This document shows, in pieces, positions 1 through 5,310 of a DNA stretch of 5,426 bases. Numbering within the stretch: the stretch's first letter is position 1; the number at the start of each line of letters is the position of its first letter. Position numbers and translations under genes: made by a program. Source of the DNA: CAYVUI01 sp964454745 (lineage in GTDB: Bacteria; Planctomycetota; Phycisphaerae; Sedimentisphaerales; Anaerohalosphaeraceae); assembly GCA_964454745.1 (NCBI GenBank), contig CAYVUI010000178.1, forward strand, positions 1 to 5,426, in the 5' to 3' direction. The notes under the pieces are model-generated. The model saw only the letters and a list, made by a program, of their open reading frames with translations. It was not told where the DNA came from and did not search any database.

Positions 1-2
1 GC

Positions 3-692
3 GCCCTGAAATATGTACGCGAGGGTGATTTTCAGGTCGAAAAGAGCTATTGGCTCGAGGGATTTAAGCTGCTTGGCAATACCTGGGTACAGCTTTGGCT
101 GGTTATGCTGTGGGCATGGATCGTCCAAAAGCCAAGGGCCTTTTTCATTACCGCAGCCGCCCTGATCCTGGTGACACTGGCGGTTTGGCCCCTTAAGATC
201 GTGACCTCCCGGCCAAGGCCCAGGGAAAGCCAGACCGTCATGGCTCAGGAAAATGCTGCGATGGAGCTGGATCGAAACAAATCTTTCCCCTCGGGTGATA
301 CCGCGACCGCTTTCGCCGTGGCTGCGGCAGTTGTGCCTTTTCTTCATCCTGTGGCAGGCGGCGTGCTGTTCATTCTGGCCGGCGGGATCGCGGCACTGCG
401 GGTATTTTCTCTGGCTCACTACCCCTCAGATGTCCTTGCGGGCGCGGCCTTTGGGCTCCTGGCCGGGCTACTGGCACCGCATGCAATCCGAATGCTCAAT
501 TGGGACTGGAAAGAGCTTCGTGAAAAAAAATGGAAATTTATTGCGTTACCGGTTTTAATAGTCTTGCCTGTTTTGACAGGTCTGTTTGAAAAAAAGAATT
601 ATATATTCGATTTTCTTCAAACTTACTGGTTTGTGGTTCTTCTCGCTGCGGCAGGATGCCTGGCCGCACGGATGCGAAAAAAAAGAATATAA
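3..692 (+). CDS. PAP2-family membrane lipid phosphatase, 5'-truncated by window edge
   Basis: The reading frame is open from the window start, so the gene begins upstream; an internal ATG at 105 is unlikely to be the true start because the 34 codons before it are open and protein-like. The visible part is 229 residues. It carries the three PAP2 signatures: K-x6-RP (K65 to R72-P73 of the visible part), the PSG motif at 96-99, and R133-x5-H139-x3-D143. H139 would be the phospho-accepting histidine. The usual PSGH reads PSGD here, replacing the second catalytic histidine with Asp. Hydrophobic segments lie at about 29-42, 47-63, 101-132, 144-160 and 178-193, with another near 208-222, and the C-terminus is basic (RMRKKRI). 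Family members dephosphorylate undecaprenyl pyrophosphate, phosphatidylglycerol phosphate or lipid A at the membrane. With a flippase and a polyprenyl-phosphate glycosyltransferase downstream, carrier recycling or head-group trimming is plausible, but the substrate cannot be read. The 3' half is more A-rich and has three runs of seven or eight A. Confidence 0.88.
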   Translation, partial: ALKYVREGDFQVEKSYWLEGFKLLGNTWVQLWLVMLWAWIVQKPRAFFITAAALILVTLAVWPLKIVTSRPRPRESQTVMAQENAAMELDRNKSFPSGDTATAFAVAAAVVPFLHPVAGGVLFILAGGIAALRVFSLAHYPSDVLAGAAFGLLAGLLAPHAIRMLNWDWKELREKKWKFIALPVLIVLPVLTGLFEKKNYIFDFLQTYWFVVLLAAAGCLAARMRKKRI

Positions 693-720
693 TGTAAACA
701 GGGACGTTTAAAAGGATTGC

Positions 721-2862
721 ATGAAATCATTCTGGCGTACATTTGAATATGTCTGGCCCCAGAAAAGAAGGCTTGCCGTAGTAATCATCGCGGCTGTACT
801 TGTTGGTTTCTTCTTTTCACTGAGTTTCATGTCCATTCTTCCGCTTCTTAAGGTCATGATGGGGGAAGAGGGGCTGCACGGCTGGGTGGACCGAAAGGTG
901 TGTAACTGGAGGTACGGACTCGATTTTTACATCCCGGACCGATTCGATTTCGCAGATCCGAACAAAAATGTAACCTATTCGCTCATTATCACCAAAATTG
1001 AAGAAGATTCCGTTGCGGACGAGGCCGGCTTATTGCCGCAGGACCGTATTGTCGCAGTCGGACAGCAAACACAAACCGTCAACGGCGGGCAGATTTCCTC
1101 CGCGAATCTGCTGGAAAACCTTGCTATGGCAGCCAGAGACCCTGCTTTACCGTTAACGGTTCGTCGGATCACTCCCGGGGCGGCGGGGGTGAAAACGCTC
1201 AGTCTTACAATGCGGATACCCGCGAAAAATCTCGCAATCACTTCCCTGCAGGATACCCTCGAAGTGCTTCCGCGCGGAGAGGCCAAGAGAAACCAGCAGC
1301 GCGCGATCATCTTTATTATCCTGGCGATGGGTGTGGTTACGATTTTCCGCTGTTTTGTCACCTTTTTACAGAAATACTACACCGACAAGGTCGTCCAGAC
1401 CGCATTGGCCCACTGGAGGGGGCAGCTTTTTACCCATGTCATGCACATGCCGATCGCGTTTTTTGTCCAGCAGGGCACCTCGGACACCACCTCACGTATC
1501 ATGCGGGACATTAACGATACCGGTAAGGGCATACAAACCCTGCTTGGTAAAACCCTTCGCGAGCCGGCCAAAGCGGTGATGTGCCTGGCAGGTGCGTTTG
1601 TCATTTCATGGCAGCTTACCGTAGTTTTTCTCGGTATGGCCCCGTTTGTGATTGGACTTTTTGGTATTCTGGGTAAAAAAATCAAGCGGGGAACCCGAAA
1701 AAGCCTTCAGACTTGGTCATCCATGCTGGCCAGACTCAACGATGTTATGTCGGCACTTCGGGTCGTCAAAGTGTATAACCGCCAGGATGACGAATCCACG
1801 ACTTATCATCAGATCAACAGTACCCTGCTCAGGCGGCTGATGCGGATTCAAAAGGTCGAAGCGGCGGCAGGACCGCTGATGGATTTTTTGGGGATGGTCG
1901 CCGGTTCCGCGGCACTGATTATCGGCGCGCATTGGGTTTTTGACCAGAATCTTTCCGCCAGTTCGTTTTTCCTGATGCTGATCCTGCTGGGTACGACCGC
2001 TGAATCGATCCGCAAGGTGTCGGATGTCTGGAATAAGTTTAACGCCGCGGATGCGGCCTCCGCACGAGTGTATGAGATTCTGGATTCGCCCCTGGAGGCG
2101 GATTCTCCGACTCAAAAGCAGCTGCCGCCGATGGAGCATTCAATCGAGTTTCGCAATATCACTTTTACCTATCCCGGCAGTGAAAACCCCGTGCTGAACG
2201 AGGTTTCGCTGACTGTTCCGGCAGGGCAGACCATTGCGGTCGTCGGGCCAAACGGCTCGGGGAAGACGACTTTGATCAATCTGATTCCCCGCTTTTATGA
2301 TCCCGATTCCGGGCAGATTCTTATCGACGGGCGGCTGATCACAGACTATACATTAAAGAGTCTTCGTGCCCAGATTTCGATGGTTACCCAGAATGTCGTT
2401 ACATTTAATGACTCCATCGCGGCGAATATCAGCTACGGCAAGCCCTCGGCGACTCGTGAGGAGATCATCAACGCCGCGAAGCAAAGTTACGCCCATGAGT
2501 TTATCGAGCCGCTTCCAAACGGATACGACACACTGATCGGACAGCAGGGGTCCGGTTTTTCGGGCGGTCAGCTTCAGCGGATTGTGATTGCCCGCGCGAT
2601 CCTCAAGGACCCTTCGATCCTGATTTTTGACGAGGCGATGTCACAGATTGATGCGGATTCAGAGTCGAAAATCCATGAAGCACTCCAGCAGCTGACCCGC
2701 CATCGGACGTGTTTTATCATTGCCCACCGGTTTTCGACGGTGATTTCGGCGGATACCATTGCCGTCATGGAACGCGGCCGCATTATCGCCGCCGGCAGAC
2801 ACAATGAACTGGTCGAATCCTGTCCACTTTACAAGAGCCTCTACGAAACGCAGTTAATGTAG
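721..2862 (+). CDS. MsbA-like ABC exporter (TMD-NBD half-transporter) with periplasmic PDZ-like insert
   Basis: This 713-residue protein has an exporter membrane domain fused to an ATPase and would act as a homodimer in the inner membrane. Helix 1 is about 18-44, helix 2 about 194-216, helices 3-4 about 283-317, and helices 5-6 about 385-428. The ATPase (about 474-713) is intact: A-loop Y484, Walker A GPNGSGKTT with K515, Q-loop Q557, signature FSGGQ 613-617 (usually LSGGQ), Walker B ILIFDE with E638, D-loop SQID 641-644 and switch H669. MsbA-type proteins flip lipid A or other lipid-linked molecules; they are usually near 580 residues. The excess is a stretch of about 150 residues between helices 1 and 2, with a PDZ-like fold signature at 84-166. 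The start is supported by AAAGGA at 711-716, four bases before the ATG, and sits 28 bp after the phosphatase stop, so the two are probably cotranscribed. Lipid or glycolipid export fits the neighbours; peptide or drug export cannot be excluded. Confidence 0.93.
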   Translation: MKSFWRTFEYVWPQKRRLAVVIIAAVLVGFFFSLSFMSILPLLKVMMGEEGLHGWVDRKVCNWRYGLDFYIPDRFDFADPNKNVTYSLIITKIEEDSVADEAGLLPQDRIVAVGQQTQTVNGGQISSANLLENLAMAARDPALPLTVRRITPGAAGVKTLSLTMRIPAKNLAITSLQDTLEVLPRGEAKRNQQRAIIFIILAMGVVTIFRCFVTFLQKYYTDKVVQTALAHWRGQLFTHVMHMPIAFFVQQGTSDTTSRIMRDINDTGKGIQTLLGKTLREPAKAVMCLAGAFVISWQLTVVFLGMAPFVIGLFGILGKKIKRGTRKSLQTWSSMLARLNDVMSALRVVKVYNRQDDESTTYHQINSTLLRRLMRIQKVEAAAGPLMDFLGMVAGSAALIIGAHWVFDQNLSASSFFLMLILLGTTAESIRKVSDVWNKFNAADAASARVYEILDSPLEADSPTQKQLPPMEHSIEFRNITFTYPGSENPVLNEVSLTVPAGQTIAVVGPNGSGKTTLINLIPRFYDPDSGQILIDGRLITDYTLKSLRAQISMVTQNVVTFNDSIAANISYGKPSATREEIINAAKQSYAHEFIEPLPNGYDTLIGQQGSGFSGGQLQRIVIARAILKDPSILIFDEAMSQIDADSESKIHEALQQLTRHRTCFIIAHRFSTVISADTIAVMERGRIIAAGRHNELVESCPLYKSLYETQLM
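970..1218 (+). other. PDZ-like domain inside the ABC exporter's first periplasmic loop
   Basis: Residues 84-166 of the exporter look like a bacterial PDZ domain. There is an early beta strand (YSLIITKI), then the typical DSVADEAGLLPQDRIVAV stretch (97-113), which matches the 'S-x-A-x-x-AGL-x-x-GD-x-I-x-x-V' pattern seen in DegP- and RseP-type PDZ domains, with PQD in place of PGD. A helix-like LLENLAMAA (130-138) follows, then strands PLTVRRI and LSLTMRI. Standard exporter topology puts this loop outside the cytoplasm, between helices 1 and 2. PDZ domains usually bind protein C-termini or internal beta strands, so a periplasmic partner protein is the natural inference. Confidence 0.72.
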
Positions 2863-2895
2863 AAACCAAAGATTGGTACTAATAAACGGATTTGA

Positions 2896-3600
2896 ATGCC
2901 TATGACCCAGGACAAGACATTATATTTCGATGAGCTCCAGGAAGACTTCGACAACTTCATGGATGACTATGATGTTAACCGGCGAAAGGAGCTGATCTTT
3001 TCTATTTTATTGGCTGGCAGGGATTTAGCCGGCAAGAAGGTGCTTGAAGTCGGCTGCGGAACGGGCAAATTTTCGCAGGAAATCGCGCAGCGAAATGCCG
3101 ACCTGACGGTTCTGGACATTGGGCCCAACCTCGTGGAATCCGTTTCCAAACGGTTACACTGTGATGGTGTAGTGGGCGATGCGTGCCATTTGCCGTTTGA
3201 AGAGAATACATTCGATTTTGTCATCAGCTCGGAATGCATCGAGCATACACCCGACCCGCTTGAGGCAATTGCCCGGATGGCCCGGGTTTGCAAGCAGGGC
3301 GGTTCGGTGTGTCTGACGACACCCAACAAGCTTTGGTACCCGGTTTTGTGGCTTTCGCAGAAGGTGAAGGTTCGCAAATTTGCCGGCATCGAGAACTGGG
3401 TTTTTCCGGGCCAGGCGCGTAAAACACTGCTGGATAATGACATGGGGCAGGTAAAAACCGCCGGCTGTCATTTGTGGCCGTTTCAGCTCAGATTTACCCG
3501 GCCGCTTTTGACTGCAATTGACCGAAAGGCGATCTTTCTCTACCCGCTGATGATTAATTTTGGAATGACTGCAACCAAAAGCTCGGGGCGTGGAGAATGA
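2896..3600 (+). CDS. Class I SAM-dependent methyltransferase (methyltransferase-11/UbiG-like)
   Basis: The protein has 234 residues and no signal peptide, so it should be cytoplasmic. The Rossmann-fold motifs are in order: motif I VLEVGCGTG (49-57) for SAM binding, the acidic end of beta2 in VLDIG (D74), GDA with D95 contacting the adenine in this family, the beta4 stretch FDFVISSECIEH (106-117), and a TTPNK turn at 141-145 after beta5. The C-terminal 85 residues do not match a substrate domain I can name; a hydrophobic patch at 212-223 could touch the membrane. The ATG at 2896 has only a weak ribosome site (ACGGA, 2886-2890), and ATG 2902 is an alternative in the same frame. The gene follows the exporter by 33 bp and overlaps the glycosyltransferase by four bases, suggesting translational coupling and action on the same glycan or lipid. 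A quinone- or small-molecule methyltransferase is possible from sequence alone. Confidence 0.88.
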   Translation: MPMTQDKTLYFDELQEDFDNFMDDYDVNRRKELIFSILLAGRDLAGKKVLEVGCGTGKFSQEIAQRNADLTVLDIGPNLVESVSKRLHCDGVVGDACHLPFEENTFDFVISSECIEHTPDPLEAIARMARVCKQGGSVCLTTPNKLWYPVLWLSQKVKVRKFAGIENWVFPGQARKTLLDNDMGQVKTAGCHLWPFQLRFTRPLLTAIDRKAIFLYPLMINFGMTATKSSGRGE

Positions 3601-4589
3601 TTGATATCCGTCAAAATGAGGATATCCCCGCGCAAAGCGCGAAGCAGGCAGCTCCAGCGGTGTCCATCGTAACGCCGTGCTACAACGAGCAGGATGTGCT
3701 GCCGATGTTTTACCGGGAGATCACCGGTGTGATGCAGTCGCCACAAGTGCCTGAGGACTATGAACTTATCTTCGTTGATGACGGAAGCAGCGACGAGACG
3801 CTAAACGTGCTCAATGATCTCGCGAGAAAAGATCCCTGCGTTCGGGTCTATTCGCTGAGCCGCAATTTCGGACACCAGATTGCGCTGACTGCCGGTCTGG
3901 ACGCGGCCCGGGGCAATGCGATCATCTTTATGGATTCTGATCTCCAGCATCCCCCGGCATTAATCCCGGAAATGCTGGAAAAATTCCGGGACGGTTACGA
4001 CGTGGTCTCGGCGGTACGCGAAGATACCGAGGATGTTTCGTGGTTTAAGAAGAAGACTTCCAAACTCTTTTACATGCTTTTTAATTTTCTCAGTGAAACG
4101 AAAATCCCGGAAGGAGCGGCGGATTTCACGCTTTTGTCACGAAAAAGCTATCTCGCGCTGCGGTCGATGCCTGAATATCACCGATTTTTGCGTGGTTTGA
4201 TTTCGTGGATTGGATTCAAGAGATCGCTGGTCCCTTATACCGCCCCGCCCCGGCCGGCGGGGGAATCAAAGTATTCCATGGTCAAAATGTACCGGCTGGC
4301 GATTGAAGGGGTGATGTCATTTTCCGCGGCACCGCTGAAACTGGCGACAAAAATCGGCTTTATCATTGCATTAATGGGGTTTTGTTATCTTGCGTGGATT
4401 TTAGGGCGGTTTTTTATTCTTAAAGACCTGGTTACCGGCTGGGGGTCGCTGATCTCGGTAACGCTGATTCTCGGGGGGTTTCAACTGTTTTTTATCGGTC
4501 TGATCGGCCAGTACCTGGCGAAAGTGTTTGAGCAGTCCAAAGATCGGCCTGTGTATCTTTTCAAGCAGACGCCGGAAGAATTGGATTGA
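3597..4589 (+). CDS. Family 2 polyprenyl-phosphate glycosyltransferase (DPM1/GtrB/ArnC type)
   Basis: The 330-residue product has a GT-A domain (about 21-230) and two C-terminal membrane helices (about 252-274 and 282-306), the layout of GtrB and ArnC. Family motifs seen are VSIVTPCYNE (22-31), FVDDGSSD (59-66), SRNFGHQIALTAGLDAARG (88-106), the metal-binding D113-S-D115 in MDSDLQHPP, GAADFTLLSRK (173-183) and GESKYSMVKM (222-231). These enzymes move a sugar from a nucleotide donor to undecaprenyl or similar polyprenyl phosphate on the cytoplasmic face. The family often has R-x-x-R before the GESKY motif; here the first position is A216 and only R219 remains. The start codon overlaps the methyltransferase stop (ATGA, 3597-3600); GGAG at 3592-3595 is very close and GGGG at 3585-3588 is the better spaced purine run. 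The 20-residue polar N-terminal leader is unstructured-looking. The sugar cannot be told from the sequence. Confidence 0.94.
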   Translation: MIDIRQNEDIPAQSAKQAAPAVSIVTPCYNEQDVLPMFYREITGVMQSPQVPEDYELIFVDDGSSDETLNVLNDLARKDPCVRVYSLSRNFGHQIALTAGLDAARGNAIIFMDSDLQHPPALIPEMLEKFRDGYDVVSAVREDTEDVSWFKKKTSKLFYMLFNFLSETKIPEGAADFTLLSRKSYLALRSMPEYHRFLRGLISWIGFKRSLVPYTAPPRPAGESKYSMVKMYRLAIEGVMSFSAAPLKLATKIGFIIALMGFCYLAWILGRFFILKDLVTGWGSLISVTLILGGFQLFFIGLIGQYLAKVFEQSKDRPVYLFKQTPEELD

Positions 4590-4605
4590 TTCTTACTGGT
4601 TTTTT
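4572..4605 (+). terminator. Probable intrinsic terminator ending the operon
   Basis: CCGGAAGAAT (4572-4581) pairs with ATTCTT-A-CTGG (4589-4599), giving ten base pairs with one G-U wobble and one bulged A, and a 7-base loop. Six T residues follow directly (4600-4605). The stem includes the last codons and the stop of the glycosyltransferase gene. Stem plus immediate T-run is the standard rho-independent form, although the lower GC of the upper stem makes it moderate in strength. Confidence 0.55.
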
Positions 4606-4621
4606 CTTTTCTTTTCTTTTT
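4601..4621 (+). repeat. Polypyrimidine mirror repeat (TTTTC period 5)
   Basis: A 21-base tract of only T and C forms a perfect mirror centred on C4611, with C at 4606, 4611 and 4616 separated by T4 and flanked by T5. It lies just after the terminator stem and could simply extend the U-tract. Short T-rich runs of this kind also change length easily by polymerase slippage. Confidence 0.6.
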
Positions 4622-4643
4622 AAGCCGGTAGTCGTTTTTTCAC

Positions 4644-4649
4644 GATAAT
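4644..4649 (+). promoter_or_regulatory. Possible -10 box for the small downstream gene
   Basis: GATAAT differs from the TATAAT consensus at one position and lies 36 bases before the ATG at 4686, downstream of the probable terminator, so a promoter is expected nearby. No good -35 element is visible 16-18 bases upstream (the region reads TTAAGCC), so this is a weak call. Confidence 0.22.
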
Positions 4650-4685
4650 CAAGGATAGAATCCCTTTTTTACAGGACTTAATGCA

Positions 4686-5081
4686 ATGAAAAAGCCTCAG
4701 TATATTGTGATGTATCTCCTTGCGGGTGCAGTACTTATCCTCGCAGCGGGGGCGGCGGTTCGCTCGAACCCGGTCGGTACGTACCAGATGGTCATTGGCC
4801 CGGATTTCTACCCGGATATCGAGGGATACAATACGTGTCCGTATGTACTGAATACGAGAACCGGGGAGGTTTGGTCGGTTAAGCTTTACCAGGATGAACT
4901 GAACCAGCGCGGGGGGTATTCGTGGCATTGTTTCGGCTCTCCGGAATCAGAGCCCGGATACCTGGGTACGTTTGGGCAGATGAATGTCGGGCAGTTTTCA
5001 GCGTACATGGAAAACACGAAAATTTACCTCCGGAAAGTCGGGGTTGGGCAATTTCCCGAAGAAAATGGGAAGAAGGATTAA
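4686..5081 (+). CDS. Small membrane-anchored or secreted protein of unknown function
   Basis: I do not recognise this 131-residue protein as a named family. The N-terminus MKKPQYIVMY is followed by a hydrophobic stretch (about 7-25), consistent with a signal peptide or single membrane anchor; no lipobox cysteine follows, so it is not an obvious lipoprotein. The rest (26-131) is polar and would lie in the periplasm. It contains GTYQMVIG (31-38) and YVLNTRTGEVWSV (53-65), the latter resembling a beta-hairpin of the 'DT-x-TG-x-W' kind found in many uncharacterised bacterial proteins. Two cysteines (C51, C82) could form one disulfide. The tail is charged (EENGKKD). The start is supported by AGGA at 4673-4676, nine bases before the ATG; an ATG at 4681 is out of frame and stops after two codons. 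It lies 96 bp after the glycosyltransferase, across a probable terminator, so cotranscription is uncertain. Confidence 0.75.
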   Translation: MKKPQYIVMYLLAGAVLILAAGAAVRSNPVGTYQMVIGPDFYPDIEGYNTCPYVLNTRTGEVWSVKLYQDELNQRGGYSWHCFGSPESEPGYLGTFGQMNVGQFSAYMENTKIYLRKVGVGQFPEENGKKD

Positions 5082-5127
5082 ACGATCCGCATTGTCCGGC
5101 TTGCATGTACGGCGCTATTTTTGTGCA

Positions 5128-5158
5128 ATTCAAACGCTTGTTTCAAGAGCGCTTGAAT
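5128..5158. repeat. Imperfect inverted repeat (ATTCAAACGC / GCGCTTGAAT)
   Basis: ATTCAAACGC (5128-5137) and GCGCTTGAAT (5149-5158) match as an inverted repeat in nine of ten positions. CTTG-TTT-CAAG (5137-5147) makes an alternative inner hairpin. TTGAA-TAT-TTCAA (5153-5165) overlaps its right arm, so different foldings compete. Confidence 0.55.
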
Positions 5159-5194
5159 ATTTCAAACAAATGTATGAATTTTTCATACAAGTGT

Positions 5195-5225
5195 TTCATA
5201 CAAATGTTTAATACATTTGTATGAA
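5195..5225. repeat. Perfect 13-bp inverted repeat, 5-base spacer
   Basis: TTCATACAAATGT (5195-5207) and ACATTTGTATGAA (5213-5225) are exact reverse complements around TTAAT. The stem is AT-rich and followed by TTTT (5226-5229), so it could act as a weak terminator, but its arms are also units of the 13-bp array, which suggests a binding site. A related pair, TGTATGAA (5171-5178) and TTCATACA (5182-5189), sits just upstream. Confidence 0.8.
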
Positions 5226-5240
5226 TTTTGGGCCTTCGAT

Positions 5241-5250
5241 ACAATATTGT
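5241..5250. repeat. 10-bp perfect palindrome ACAATATTGT
   Basis: ACAATATTGT reads the same on both strands, as many dimeric repressor sites do. It shares the ACA/TGT ends of the array units 15 bases upstream, but at this length a chance origin is possible. Confidence 0.4.
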
Positions 5251-5285
5251 TGTCTCTTTTTGCAATCCTACATCATTGTAGAATG

Positions 5286-5310
5286 AAATCGTACAAGTGT
5301 ACGATTTTTT
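5286..5310 (+). terminator. Terminator-like hairpin with T6 tail
   Basis: AAATCGTAC (5286-5294) and GTACGATTT (5299-5307) form a 9-bp perfect stem around AAGT, and the T-run continues to 5310. This is the best candidate for ending the transcript of the small gene, though about 205 bases after its stop. The A-run is only AAA on the left side, so it is stronger in the + direction. Its centre TACAAGTGTA also matches the ACANNTGTA core of the array. Confidence 0.5.

Larger units (their letters stand above)
5128..5226. repeat. Array of 13-bp units, consensus TTTCATACAARTG
   Basis: Clear direct units are TTTCAAACAAATG (5160-5172), TTTCATACAAGTG (5181-5193) and TTTCATACAAATG (5194-5206), the last two in exact tandem. 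An inverted unit lies at 5214-5226 (reverse complement ATTCATACAAATG). Decayed relatives appear at 5128-5140 (ATTCAAACGCTTG) and 5141-5153 (TTTCAAGAGCGCT), again 13 bases apart. Read on the other strand the core is ACANNTGTATGAA, also present on the + strand at 5166-5178, so neighbouring units also form inverted pairs. The pattern suits a multi-site protein-binding region or an iteron-like array; no function can be assigned. Confidence 0.72.

Noticed and set aside
253..558. Open frame of 101 codons on the + strand inside the phosphatase gene
   Set aside because: It is a second frame of the PAP2 gene, whose own frame holds all three family motifs; the alternative product has no recognisable features.
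975..2139. Minus-strand open frames opposite the ABC exporter (975-1361, 1377-1685, 1717-2139)
   Set aside because: They lie fully inside a well-supported gene, are rich in Arg, Ser and Pro as expected for antisense readings, and have no domain or ribosome site.
2865..2877. Small hairpin ACCAA-AGA-TTGGT just after the exporter stop
   Set aside because: The stem is perfect but only five pairs, and no T-run follows, so it is not a terminator. It might affect mRNA processing, but nothing supports that.
2967..3471. Minus-strand open frames opposite the methyltransferase
   Set aside because: The + strand frame has complete SAM-binding motifs; these are shadows.
4651..4670. Hairpin GGAT-AGA-ATCC followed by T6 before the small gene
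   Set aside because: Stem of four to six pairs with a bulge and a 3-base loop is too weak, and it lies directly before a ribosome site where a terminator would not be expected.
5128..5226. CRISPR array
   Set aside because: Units are 13 bp, partly abutting and in mixed orientation, with no regular spacers and no cas genes in the window.
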